Shown here: positions 1-11,259 of the stretch, one piece after another
Position numbering within the stretch: the first letter of the stretch is position 1
How the letters are laid out: each line of letters opens with the position of its first letter
Origin: Stercorarius parasiticus
Taxonomy: Eukaryota; Chordata; Aves; Charadriiformes; Stercorariidae
Direction: 5' to 3'
NCBI GenBank assembly: GCA_013396915.1
Contig: VWZL01000008.1
Coordinates: 1 to 64,000, forward strand
DNA length: 64,000 nt
The notes under the pieces: generated by a model
The model's input: the letters and a program-made list of their open reading frames with translations, nothing else
Database searches by the model: none
Told to the model about the DNA's origin: nothing
Made by a program: the position numbers and the translations under genes

Positions 1-2200
1 AAAAGCGCGCGCACACACAAAGGCCCCAAACCTAAATTCTACTTCCGCTATCCTCTTTTTTTTTTTCTGAAAAAAGCTTAAAGTTTCAAAGTGTAATGAG
101 CTACAATTGGTAGTAAATTCTGTATTTTGGGTTGTTTACATCTGAGCTGCTTAATACTATTATTTACAAAACTGCTTACGTTAAAACATCTAGTCATCTG
201 AACAACTAAGTAAAATACTTCTCCACTAACTGATTCTTGAGTAAGTTTTTAGAAAGCAAACTCAGTTTGACAGCTGTGAAATCTGCAGTCGTGTAAGTCT
301 GCATAATTCAAGACCCACATATTTGCAAAAACTAGTGAAAGGCAATAAAACTAGAAGCTATATTTCTGAAGTAAATGAAAGCTTTGTAGAATACAGAGAA
401 TGCATTTTAATTTATTATGTTTGTTGGAAAGGCAAATGGAATCCTACAGTATTTGGAAAGCAGTAATTATACAGATAGTATGGTTTTTCTGTTTTGTGGT
501 TTTTTTCTGAGCTAACAGAAGCTGACTAGACTACTGTTCATTTTCCATCCTTGGAGATGGAATTAGCTCTAACTTCTGACTTTGAGTACCAACTTCAGAC
601 AACCTCACAGAGCTTCTCCCAACCTAAGTTGTTCTATAAATATTCACTTTATGACAGTGTTAGCTGTGAGTCTGTACATAAAGGCTGAAGTTTACGAATA
701 AATACATCCATACAAAAGTGTATGTATACTTTTCTACATGTCCATTTCTCTTTTGCAATTTTTAGGACAGCGATCAAATCAAGATCAAACCAATATGAGT
801 ACATTGACTAGTTAGGTCAGAAACTTCCTCTAGAGATTAAGCATCCTTCACTGAGTAATGGAGCTGACCTGTAGAGATTATTTCTACCCGTGTTCTGTCA
901 AGTACAAGACTACTCAATGTTTTTATATCACCTATGACAGATTTCTTCTCTGACATTTCAGGATCCTCAGACATCTGTGGGATGCTATGGGAGCTGTGTT
1001 TCTATCATTGGAAATCACGTTTTGTGTAGCTGATAAATTTTAAGCTCCATGTATTAGAATGTAGAGTACTATTCATGAATTAATTAACAGTATCTTTAAT
1101 AATTTAATCAATGATACCATATCATGGCGAAAAATTAATTTGACTGTCTTTTTACTGCCAGGAGCCACTGTTGGAACAAAACTGTCAGACTTTATGTCAC
1201 GTGTCAGAGTTCTTACGTAACATATTCACTGTGACAGCGAAAACACAATCGTTCATCAAATAAAAATCTGGGTTGCTATACACCGCTTCAGATAATCTGA
1301 TACTGTAGCATTAACTGGACTATACAGTTGTGACTTTTTTTTCAGAAATATCATGATAGGTATTATATACTAGGGAATTCCTAGAGTTTCTTTTTTCTTG
1401 TCTTGTTTCCAGAGTCCTAGTAAATCCTAAACACTGAAGTACCTCTTAACTACTAAAGATCTTCGCAGTGCAAGGTCGCTGTATGATATATTCTTCCCCT
1501 TCCCCGAAGAAAATAATACTACATAGATGACTGAATTGTTTTAGGAAGACGATGAAATTGTTTTAGGAAGAAAACTAAATAAATGACCTGGTGCTAGAAA
1601 TTTTCAGTGATGTAAATACATAATTTAAAAGAAGGACTGAAATTATTAATTTTGTATAGGGCTTAAGAACAAATTTTGCTTTGTAATAACTGGAAAATTT
1701 CTGACTAATATTTGTTTCTGGAAGGAAATGCTTATTCATCAATAGAAAGACATTTTCTGGAGGTTCTCACTTTTTCTGGAAAGTTGGCTTACTGAATTTT
1801 CAGTACATACATTTAAATATGAAAATCAAAATTTTGTGTTTCAAAATTATGGAAACCTTTTATTTCTATCACTGTCAATGTGACATTTCACCAGGTATAA
1901 GTTGAGAACTTTCTTAATTAAAAATTTGATGTAAAGGAAAATGAAATTTAATTTTATGATCATAAAGATGTTTCAGCATTTCAGGAGAGGAAGCTTATGT
2001 TTCAGAAAAAAAATCTTGACGTAGTATTATTTCCTCCAGCCATCTGTTCTGTTCTTTTTCTCCTAAAGAAAAAAAAAAGCTATCTCTGTTGTAACCGGGC
2101 CTATAAAAACATTCAGAAGATAGTCTAAAACAGAGTTAGAGAAACCTGATGGCTCATAAAATATATCTGTAGTTCATGAAGATTGTGGCTAGTTTTAAAT
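1..2200. other. AT-rich unique sequence, nothing recognised
   Basis: No convincing gene, RNA gene or repeat family is visible here. The first 25 bases hold a short alternating purine-pyrimidine run (GCGCGCGCACACACA). A local duplication lies at 1532-1571, where an 18-19 base unit ending in TTTTAGGAAGA occurs twice about 21 bases apart. The stretch is rich in A and T runs, as expected of avian intergenic or intronic DNA. Confidence 0.6.
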
Positions 2201-2214
2201 TAAACCAATATATC

Positions 2215-2460
2215 TTTCCGATATTTTGTCACTTTGCTGGGTCCCTCTGAAGTTCCTTACCGTCTTCTTAAGCATCAGCTCTTCTGAATAACTTTGCATG
2301 ATTTGACAAATTTTGCTACTTTATAGTTTGGCTGTAGTTGCAGATCACTGAAATAAATACAGAGCATTTTGGTAGTGTGAGCCACGTTGGGGTCCAAAGC
2401 CCTGTCACTTTCTCAGGGTGAGTATCACAGCATATAGGATAAGCCCCTTGGCACACCCAA
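2215..2460 (-). repeat. Probable ancient CR1/L3-like LINE fragment
   Basis: Read on the plus strand, the text runs through words such as GACAAATTTTGCTAC and CAGATCACTGAAATAAATAC. These resemble the complement of the reverse-transcriptase region of old CR1/L3 elements, at the part encoding the segment around the catalytic aspartates. No intact frame survives and neither boundary is clear, so it would be a strongly decayed copy on the minus strand. The call rests on remembered family resemblance only. It could instead be unique sequence. Confidence 0.35.
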
Positions 2461-2469
2461 CATTACCTT

Positions 2470-4120
2470 GTGAAGAAGAAACATTTCTCATCATCAACAG
2501 TCTCCCCTGTTAATTGAAGTGCCTGTTTTGACATATTTTATCACAGATTTAATGGGCCAGAGAATCTTGCCCTACATCTGGTGTATCCCTTTTCTTCCCT
2601 GGTTTGCTAAGTCTGCTATGGGGAAAATAGTAATCAAGAAAGTCTGGAGAGACTGAACTGACCTAATGAACATATGTCTGAGTTAATGAACATTTCCATG
2701 GACTCTGTCAGTGCACTTCCTAAGGCAATTTTAGGCACTGAGTGGCTGTCATTTTCTGAGCTGCAAACTTGTTCAGCTAGCTTGCCTAGGCAGTAAGTCA
2801 CTTCAGTTAGTGTTGCTATTAATAACTGCATTTAAAGGAGCTCTAATTTTGCTAGGGGTTTGAGATTTGTTAGGGGCAGAATGCTGTGTTGATTGATTAC
2901 TTAGATCCATAACTGCACGCTGCTGGAAGTGGGTGGTCTGTTTTCTTTCATATTTCATTTATTTCCTTAAATCTCCCAAAGTCATGCAGCTGAAAGGAGA
3001 AAAATTGGAAGAATATATGTATCTTGGGGTGTTATGTTAGGAACATGTTTGCCTATATTGAGGGACTGTCTCTCCTTTCTTCTCTGCCTGGGTCAGCTCT
3101 TATTTCCATTCTAGATCTGGTTATACAACCTCATAAAATATCTACTCACTTTATCCCTTGAACAACATCACAAGGTTTTGTTTTTGTGTTTGAGTGTGGA
3201 GGATGGTGCAAGGGTCCACCAAGTTGTCAGCAAGCATATGTCTGTTCTGGTAGTATCTGGGGTATTTATGCAATATGAAGTGCCAGCTTTGCTATACTTT
3301 ATGTAAGCAAAAGGACAGCTTACCTCACTAAGGTAGTCACAGTGGTATATGGTTATTTTAATTAAACTGTAAGTCATTTTAATTAAGCTCTATGTCTTTC
3401 TCATGACAGCAGGCTTCAATCATTCTTTGGGATTGTATGAACACAGCCAGCCTGAAACTGCACACATAGAGTACTTGCAAATCTCCAAAGAATGAAGAGT
3501 CATCTCCACCATCTTCTCCTTTCTTGCTCAGATAATGGCATGCTCTTTCACAACAGTGGTCTTTTTTTGGTTTTGCTTTTTCCTTTTAAGTAAACTACAA
3601 AAGATGAGCTACAATTTTTCCATCAACAAAAAAACAATAAATCATTTTACCAGCCAACTAATGTAATGTCACTGATTGACTGAGTGGTAAAAAGGCAATT
3701 GCAATTCAGTGGAGATAAATGTAGAATGCACTCAGGGGAAAAAAATCCTAATTTTACATAGAACATGAATGGCTATAAGCTGCCTGTTCCTACCGAGTGA
3801 TGGGGTTATAACTGATAGTTCTGTGAAAATGACAGCTTAGTGCTTGTAGTGATCCAAGAAGCAAAAAATGTTAGGAATTTTTAGGAAAGGAAGAGAGAAT
3901 AAATCTGAAGACATCTTTACTTCTTTGTACAAATTGGCAGTGTAGCCAACCCTTCAAAACTATGTGCAGCTCTGGTTGCGGCAGGAGTGTCTAGAGGGGG
4001 ATGTTGTGTCTCTCTGACAAGGGATACAGACCAGTTGTGAAAAGTACAGAAACAAGAAACATTAAGAGTTTCCACAGAAGAAACAACCAAAGTGAAGATG
4101 ATTCATTACAGAAAAGAAGA
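2470..4120. other. Unique AT-rich sequence, nothing recognised
   Basis: No repeat boundary, RNA gene or persuasive coding frame is seen. Two isolated minus-strand splice-donor-like sites occur (GTAATG near 2465 and GTAAGC near 3320), but neither is paired with a strong acceptor over a useful open frame. Confidence 0.5.
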
Positions 4121-4281
4121 GGGTGTCATGATTTCGGCTGGGATGGAGTTGACTGGTATAGCTGGTATAGTGCAAAGTTTTTGATTTGGGATAAGAACAG
4201 TGTTGACAGCACACTGGTGGTTTTGGCTGTTGATAAGCAGTCAGTGCCTTTCCTGCATCTCACATCACCCCCCCAGTGAGT

Positions 4282-5521
4282 AGAATCATAGAATCATAGA
4301 ATGGTTAGAGTTGGAAGGGACCTTAAAGATCACCTAGTTCCAATCCCCCTGCCCTGGGCAGGGACACCTCTCACTAGACCAGGTTGCTCAAAGCCCCATG
4401 CAACGTGGCCTTGAACACTTCCAGGGATGGGGCATTCACAGCTTCTCTGGGCAACCTGTTCCAGTGCCTCACCACCCTCACAGTAAAGAATTTCTTCCTA
4501 ATATCTCATCTAAATCTCCCCTCTTTCAGTTTAAAACCTTTACCCTTTTTCCTATCACTACGCTCCCTCATACAGAGTCCCTCTCCACCTTTTCTGTAGT
4601 CTTTAAGTACTAAAAGGCGGCAATAAGGTCTCCCTGGAGCCTTCTCTTCTTCAGGCTGAACAAGCCCAACTCTCTCAGCCTGGCTTCATAGCTCCAGCTC
4701 TCTGATCATCTTTGTGGCCTTCCTCTGGACCCATTCCAACAGGTCCACATTTGTACTGAGGACTCCAGAGCAGAATGCAGTACTCCAGGTGGGGTCTCCC
4801 AGGAGTGGAGTAGAGGGGGAGAATCACCTCCCTTGACTTGCTGACCATGCTTCTTTTGATGCAGCCCAGGATGCGGTTGGCTTTCTGGGCTGCAAGTGTG
4901 CATTGCTGGCTCATGTTGAGCTTCTCATCAACCAACACCCCCAACTCTTTCTCCTCAAGGCTGCTCTCAATCCATTCTCTGCCCAGCCTGTATTTGTGTT
5001 TGGGATTGCCGTGACGCAGGTAAAAGACCTTGCACTTGGCCTTGGTGAATCTTATGAGGTTTACACAGGCCCACTTCTTGAACTTGTCCAGGTCCCTCTG
5101 GGTGGCATTCCTTCCCTCCAGCATGGTGACCATTCCACACAGCTTGGTGTCATTGGCAAGCTTGCTGAGGGTGCACTCAATCCCAACATCCATGACGCCA
5201 ACAAAGATGCTAAATAATACCGATCCCAGTACTTAACCCTGAGGAACACCACTCACCAGTGGTCACCACTCGGACATCGAGCTGCTGACCACCACTCTTT
5301 GAGTGTGGCCAGTCAACTCCTTAATGACGAAGTGGTCCATCTGTCAAATCCATGTCTCTCCAATTTAGAGACAAGGATGTTGTGCGGGACAGTGTCAAAT
5401 GCCTTGCACAAGTCCAGGTAGATGATGTCAGTTGCTCTTCCCTTATCCACCAATGCTGTAATGCCATCGTAGAAGGTCATCAAATTTTTCAGGCATGATT
5501 TGCCTTTAACGAGGCCATGTG
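4282..5521 (-). mobile_element. CR1 LINE, 5'-truncated, nested inside the LTR
   Basis: The 3' end, at 4282 on the minus strand, carries two copies of the CR1 octamer (complement of AGAATCAT AGAATCAT). Upstream, the minus strand encodes part of the CR1 reverse transcriptase in several frames. Around 5400 it reads [18 protein letters not shown], the RT motif before the catalytic box. At 5193-4675 it reads the C-terminal part, including LGVLVDEKLNMS and SREVILPLYS. Where the catalytic FADDTKL is expected the copy has LANDTKL. Frameshifts near 5250-5310 and stops further on make it non-functional. The 5' end stops near 5521 in the [10 protein letters not shown] region, so the N-terminal RT and the endonuclease are missing. 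CR1 copies are typically 5'-truncated. LTR sequence resumes on both sides, which fixes the order of insertion: LTR first, CR1 later. Confidence 0.93.
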
Positions 5522-5808
5522 TGGGTTGGGGGTGCACAAGAAGTTGAGAGGAGACACAACTGTGACAGCTGAACGCAAATGGCCAAAGGGATATTCCATA
5601 CCATATGAAGTGATGCTCAGCATGTAAAGCTAGGGAAACAAGAAGAAAGGGAGTACTTTCGGAGTTATGGCATTTGTCTTCCCAAGTGACCATTACATGT
5701 GATGGAGTCACACTTTCCTGGAGGTGGCTGAACACCTGCCTGCTGATGGGAAGTAGTGAATTAATTCCTTGCTTTGCTTTGCTTGCATGCATGGCTTTTG
5801 TTTTACTT

Positions 5809-5814
5809 ATTAAA
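5809..5814 (+). promoter_or_regulatory. Polyadenylation signal ATTAAA of the solo LTR
   Basis: ATTAAA lies about 130 bases before the 3' end of the LTR and just before a CTCAACCC stretch, the position of the R/U5 region in related bird LTRs. It supports plus-strand orientation of the LTR. Whether it is used is unknown. Confidence 0.45.
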
Positions 5815-5945
5815 CAGTATTTATCTCAACCCATGAGTTTTCTCACTTTTACTCTTCTGATTCTCTCCCCCATCCTGCTGTGGGGGGAGTGAGCAAGGAG
5901 CTGTCTAGTGCTTGGTTGCTGGCTAGGGTTAAACATGACAGAGGA

Positions 5946-8900
5946 GTATGATACAGGTCTATAAAACTGTAGGTATAGAGAAGGTAAATAGGTAACAATT
6001 GTTCATCATATTTCCAGTCACATGAGTTAGAGGCAACTTTTTAAACTAGTAGGTGTTATAGTTCATATAGATTCAAAAACGAACAGAACGAATATATGGA
6101 CCAAAAAAACCCCACCCAAGCCCCAAAAAAATATAAAATCACTCTATCTAGCCATGGAAGTCCAGAAGCTGTATTTTTACTGTCAGATATCCTAGAGAAC
6201 TGCATGCCTGATTCATGCCCTTTCTCTGGGCATCTGTTCCTGCCCACTATCAGAAACAGATCGCTGGGCTACATGTACATTTGGTCTGATCTGATGTAGG
6301 ATTGCTTCAACAAAAATGAAAGTGAAGTACATTTTTTCTGTAAAATATCTAGTCCAATTTATGAACTTTTACTTCTATGTTCTGTTTCTTCCATTTAAGG
6401 AGATCTCACTGAATGAATTACAATGAATAATATAACATATAATACATATATAACCATCTCTCAAATAAATCTAAAGACAGATACATTTTTCTTGTAAATA
6501 TTAGAGGCTGCATTCCTTCTGTCCCATATAGTTCTCCTGGTTGAACCTTTGAGAGAAAATTCCCCAGCAAGCCACAGCTTGCATTGTTCAGCCCTTCATC
6601 CATGATGAGGGACTGGAAGTGCTGTTACTCTGCAGTGCTATACTTGTGACTCTAATGGAGAAGTGCTGGTTGTTCCTGATCCTTCTGTGTACTGTCTTCT
6701 GCATTAGGACTGCCCCGTACCCAAGAGCACCCCAGTGTAGACCTGTTGCAGTTCCAGGCTATCTGTTTGCACAAGGGATTTTATGTAACCCCTACCTTCT
6801 CCTTACAAACCCCCACAGGATGCTTAGTAATCGCTCCTCTTCACATATTTGACATGTTACTTCAGAAACTAGACAGAATACTCACTCTTTTCATTGACTG
6901 GATTGATCCAGTTGACATACCAGCACCGAGGCACCAGAAAAGAAAGTCATACATTGCTGGTCAAAGGTAGCAGGTGAGCACAGCTGAGGACTCATGCAGA
7001 TCTGCCCATGAGTTATCTATATTTACTATTTCTCTTTCTAAACAAAAGATAGAAATAGCTATTCTGTACCCATGACAGACCAAACTCCTTGGGTGACTCA
7101 AAAGGATAATAATGATATTTTCACCTAAGGTAACTACAAGAACTTGTAGTTTTTAGTTTTAACTAGTTTTTAGTAAAGAAGGCACAAAGGAAAGAAGCCT
7201 CCTTTAGCTTTCCCTTGTTTCTATGCTATAGAGGTGATTCCTGAACATCAATTAGCACAGACAAAATCTCTCAGAGGATTTTGGATTAAGTACAGAGAAA
7301 GGTCACAGGTAAAGTAAATTTATTGCAATGTGCATTTAGCTAAGTATGTTGTCTTTGCACAGACTACCAGCAAGCTCATGAGCTTTCAGGTAGTACGTGC
7401 AAAAAAAGAAATTTATAGTTACGTTTATGCTGACTGTAGTTCTTGCTATTGCTCTGTCTCTTTGGAGGCATGGAAATGTGATTTATTTTCTGTCTGGTGT
7501 CAATACTGATCATAGCAGGCAAGCATCTCCTTCACAAAAGCCACCTTTCAGCTGGCACTAATCACTCTCCTCATTGACAAAGTCAGTACAAAGGCCAAGG
7601 ACTGAATGGAAATGAAGCTTCAACCTCTGTCTAGTCACTCCTGGTCAGGGCTGAGGTATATGGAAGGATTATTACCTCAGCTGCATGGTACTTCTTCTGT
7701 GGATAAATTGAGAATTTCAATCTTCCGGGTTGTCAATCCAAAAACTTTTATGAGCACTATATCCTTTAAAAAATAAAAGGAAGGAAGAAAGAAAAGAGAG
7801 AAAAGTAAAGAAAAAATATTTATTGATTGTGCTTCTAGTAGCAGTAAAACCATTCTATCGGTACATCTCTGTCATGATTTATTTGCTTTTAGCTATAAAT
7901 CATACAGTAGTGGAAATACATGCAGTGAAATATTGTAAACTGTTGCAATTTCAACTTTACATCTTCAACCACTATGCAATTATCTCCCAATGTATCTGCC
8001 ATTGAAGCTCAGTATGTATAGTTCTTGTCAAAGAAAGGTATTTTCGCTCACATTAGAAATAGCTGGGAAAATAACTACAAATGCAAAAATGGTATGTACA
8101 CGTATTTGAAATAAGGTATTATTTCTCTCTTGCAGTCTTTAAGGTTGATCATTGCAGTAATTATATTGCTTAGTTTTATTACACCATTCCTTTTAATTTA
8201 TATATGAGCTCAACATAAAATTACTACAAGAGAAAAAGGTAAGAAATTGTATGCATATGTACAGTTTAATCCTGTCTGACAAAATAAAAGAAAAAGATGT
8301 TGAAGTACCTAATTATTCTTTTACGCATGTTGTGAGAATTCAATATACAGTACCCTGTGCTTCTTAAGTGCAGACTTAACTAGTATAAAGTTGCAAATCC
8401 TGTTTCAAAATAAAATGAAAACAAACCAGTCAACTAAATGCTGAGAGAAATGTGATGGCAAGAGGAAACCACCTTTGTGTTCTCTGTAGACTTTCCAAAT
8501 TTAAACATTTTTTTATGACATTAAATGGAAATATACATGGAAAAAAAATTCAGGTAAGGAAGCAGTTATTGGAATGCTATAAGAATAACCCAATCTAAGG
8601 AAGTAGATACATATTTGGAACCCTGCACTGGCCACTAGCAAAGTACCTCAATCATGAGTTCGTGAACAAGAAAAGTCAAACTGATGTCGATGGCCGTACT
8701 TAGGAGCACAGAGCCTTCGGAAGAAATAGACCTGGTAACAGTAAAGTTATGAAGAGAAATGAAGAGCTTTCATCAAAAAAATGAACCGCATGAGGAGAAA
8801 CAAAGTATAATTAAATGTTTAAAACAAACATACAAAAAACCACTTTTTTAACAAGCTCATGTATTTACTGTACTCAGTATGCTCAACAGGCAGTTTCTGT

Positions 8901-9975
8901 TGTCTCACAGAGCCGTATCCTGCTAATCATGTTAGCAAACCTGTGTTTTTATAAACAGTCACAAGGAATTCAGATAAAATATCATTTCAAAGGATATGTT
9001 TGTTCTATTTAACTCCATCTTTTGTAGACCTTATAGAAAATATTCCTACCGTCAGTTGAAGAACTTCAGCAGTAATAAAAAATAAGTTTATATTTGAGAC
9101 TGTTCTGTATGCTTCAGTTTCTGTCTCCCTGAAGCCTCATTTATGTTCTGATTTTCCGGGCAGATGGCATGGCAATTGATTCCAATTTTTTATTGAATAG
9201 ATCTTAGCTGCCACATTGTATAGGTACCTCTGTGTTAACAGCCATCATCTGGATATTTTCATCTGGCAGAAGACATAAAATAACTGTTTTCCTTTTGCTA
9301 TTGCCCGTTTCATGACCCATGAACAAAGAACTTTTTGACTCTATTAAATTCGTCAATATTCTTGCCATTCAGTAGTTAGAATTCAGGTCAAATTGGACAC
9401 AAAAACAAATTAATTCAAGAGTTTAGCCAGAGTCAAAATGGATTGCTATGTAGATAACAAGAATATGCAAAATTAGAGCAGTTATTGGAAATATATACAC
9501 TCTTCTACTCTAAGGTTTAAAATGTCTTTTAAATAATAAAAATTAGAAGAAGAATCTGCTACTTTTTCTCAAGAAAATGATAATGAACTAATCAAGCCTC
9601 AAATCTAATTCATGTGGCTATTCTAGTTAAAATATTTATTATTCTCTTGTCTTGAAGAAATCCAATTTGCGCATCTACTTCACTCTTGCTGTAAAAAGGC
9701 TAATAAATTAACTTATCTTTTTAAAAACAAGATGTCATGACAGTGATTAATTTTTTTGTTGTTTTCATAATGATTATCTTTGTTGAAGAAACAAAGAAGG
9801 AATCCTTCTTAGAGTCTGGATTGGGCTGTTGTTGGTTAAATATTTGTCTGTTGTGTATCAACAAGGTTTGGGAATACAGTCTTCTTACTGCTATTCTACA
9901 TTGCAGCATGTGTCTTCATTTCTCAAGACCTCTGCTGTCATACTAGGCCTGTCTTTCTCTGGGCTACATCAGAGT
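5946..9975. other. AT-rich sequence without recognised genes
   Basis: No gene, RNA gene or repeat family is recognised in these 4 kb. A purine-only run of about 50 bases lies at 7766-7815 (AGGAAGGAAGAAAGAAAAGA and similar). The open frames here are at most about 80 codons, are not conserved-looking and lack paired splice sites. Confidence 0.5.
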
Positions 9976-9981
9976 GTTTGA

Positions 9982-11160
9982 GTCATAAAACCATAGTAGC
10001 ACTGAAGATAGATGTTATGTTGGAAGTGACCTTTCGAGATCTAGTCCAACCCCCTGCTCAAGCAGGATCACCTAGAGCAGGTTGTCCAGAAGCATGTCCA
10101 AGTCAGGCTTTGAATATCTGCAAGGATGGAGACTTCACAACCTTTCTATGCAACATACCAATGTTTTACCAACCTCACAGTAAAATAGTATTTTCTTGAG
10201 TTCAGATGGAATTTCTGTTGTTTTAATTTCTGCCCATTGCCTCTTGTCCCACAACCAGGCACTACTCCGAAAAGCCTGGCTCCTGTTTTTCATACCCTCC
10301 CATAAGATATTTATAAGATCCCCCTGAGTATCCTCTGCTCAACCCAAACAGTCCCAACTCTCTCAGCTTCTCCTCATATTATAGATGCTTCAGTCCCTTA
10401 ATCATCTTTGTGACCCTGCTCTAGACACATTACAGTAAGTTCATATCTTTCTTGTACAGAAGAACCCAGAACTGGACCCAGCACTTTAGACATGGCCTCA
10501 CCAGTTCTGAGCAGAGAGGAAGGATAACTTCTCTTGACGTGCTGGCAATGTTCTTCCTAATGCATGACAGGATGCTTTTGGCCTTTTTTTGCCACAAGGA
10601 CACATTCCTGGCTTTCACCTTGTCTAACAGGATCCCCAGGTCCTTCTCGGCAAAACTGTTTTCCAGCCAATTAGCCCCCAGCATGTACTAATACACGGGG
10701 TTATTTCTCCCCAAGGTAAGGACTTCGCATTTTTTTATGTTGAACTGCATGAGATTCCTCTCAGCCCATTTCTCCAGCCTGTCCAGCTTCCTCTGAATGG
10801 CAGCACAACCCTTTAATGCATCAGCATCTGGGGGGATGAAAACTGGGGAAGAAAAACTTCTCCCAGTTTTTTATCATCCGTGAACCTGCTGAGGACGCAC
10901 TCTGTCCCAGTGTCCAGGTCAGTAATGAAGACAGTATTAATTAATTATTTAATTAACATAGTTGACCCCTCGGGTATACCACTAGTGACTGGCTTCCAAA
11001 TGGACCTTATATCACTTATCACATCCCTCTGGACCTGGTTGTTCAGCCAGTTTTTAATCCACTTCATTGTCCATTTATCTAACCTGTACTTTGTCGGATT
11101 ATCTACAAGGATTGTTGGGGAGACACTGTCAAATATTTTTCTAAAGTAGAACAATTTTTG
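9982..11160 (-). mobile_element. Older CR1 LINE copy, 5'-truncated
   Basis: The minus strand holds the CR1 3' region. Its 3' end is near 9982, where the terminal octamer is degraded but the pattern complementary to CTAGTCCAACCCCCTGCTC at 10041-10059 is clear. Reverse-transcriptase fragments follow: SREVILPLCSELVRPCLK around 10500 and DKWTMKWIKNWLNNQVQRDV around 11060, then KPVTSGIPEGS. Frameshifts and stops separate the blocks. The 5' edge fades near 11150-11160 in the KAFDTV region (here KIFDSV). It is visibly more diverged than the copy at 4282-5521, so probably an older insertion or an older subfamily. Confidence 0.9.
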
Positions 11161-11220
11161 AACAGGGAACATTTTTGAACATGACATGGGGAGTGGCTAA
11201 AGCAACTACAAAAGTACCAT

Positions 11221-11254
11221 TTTATTTATTTATTTGTTTATTCATTTATTTTTA
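11221..11254. repeat. (TTTA)n-like simple repeat
   Basis: An imperfect TTTA/TTTG/TTCA tetranucleotide run of about 34 bases, lying some 60 bases beyond the truncated 5' edge of the adjacent CR1. Confidence 0.75.
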
Positions 11255-11259
11255 AAAAA

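Larger units (their letters stand above)
4124..5940 (+). mobile_element. Solo LTR of an avian endogenous retrovirus, interrupted by a CR1
   Basis: The element begins TGTCATG at 4124 and ends ACATGACA at 5940, the inverted TG...CA ends expected of an LTR. The left arm (4124-4281) has the motif GGCTGGGATGGAGTT, common in bird ERV LTRs. The right arm (about 5525-5940) has the polyadenylation signal ATTAAA at 5809, followed by a CTCAACCC stretch and a C-rich U5-like end, so the LTR reads on the plus strand. Without the CR1 the LTR is about 575 bp. The 5-base flanks GAGGG (4119-4123) and GAGGA (5941-5945) differ at one base and may be the target-site duplication; five bases would fit an ERVL-like integrase. 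No gag, pol or env lies next to it, so it is a solo LTR left by recombination. No gene is encoded. Confidence 0.85.

Noticed and set aside
4903..5236. Plus-strand open frames over the CR1
   Set aside because: Antisense shadows of the CR1 reverse-transcriptase frame.
5313..5792. 159-codon minus-strand open frame
   Set aside because: It is a chimera: the N-terminal half is LTR sequence read on the minus strand and the C-terminal half is CR1 reverse transcriptase. The joint is the insertion junction, not a gene fusion.
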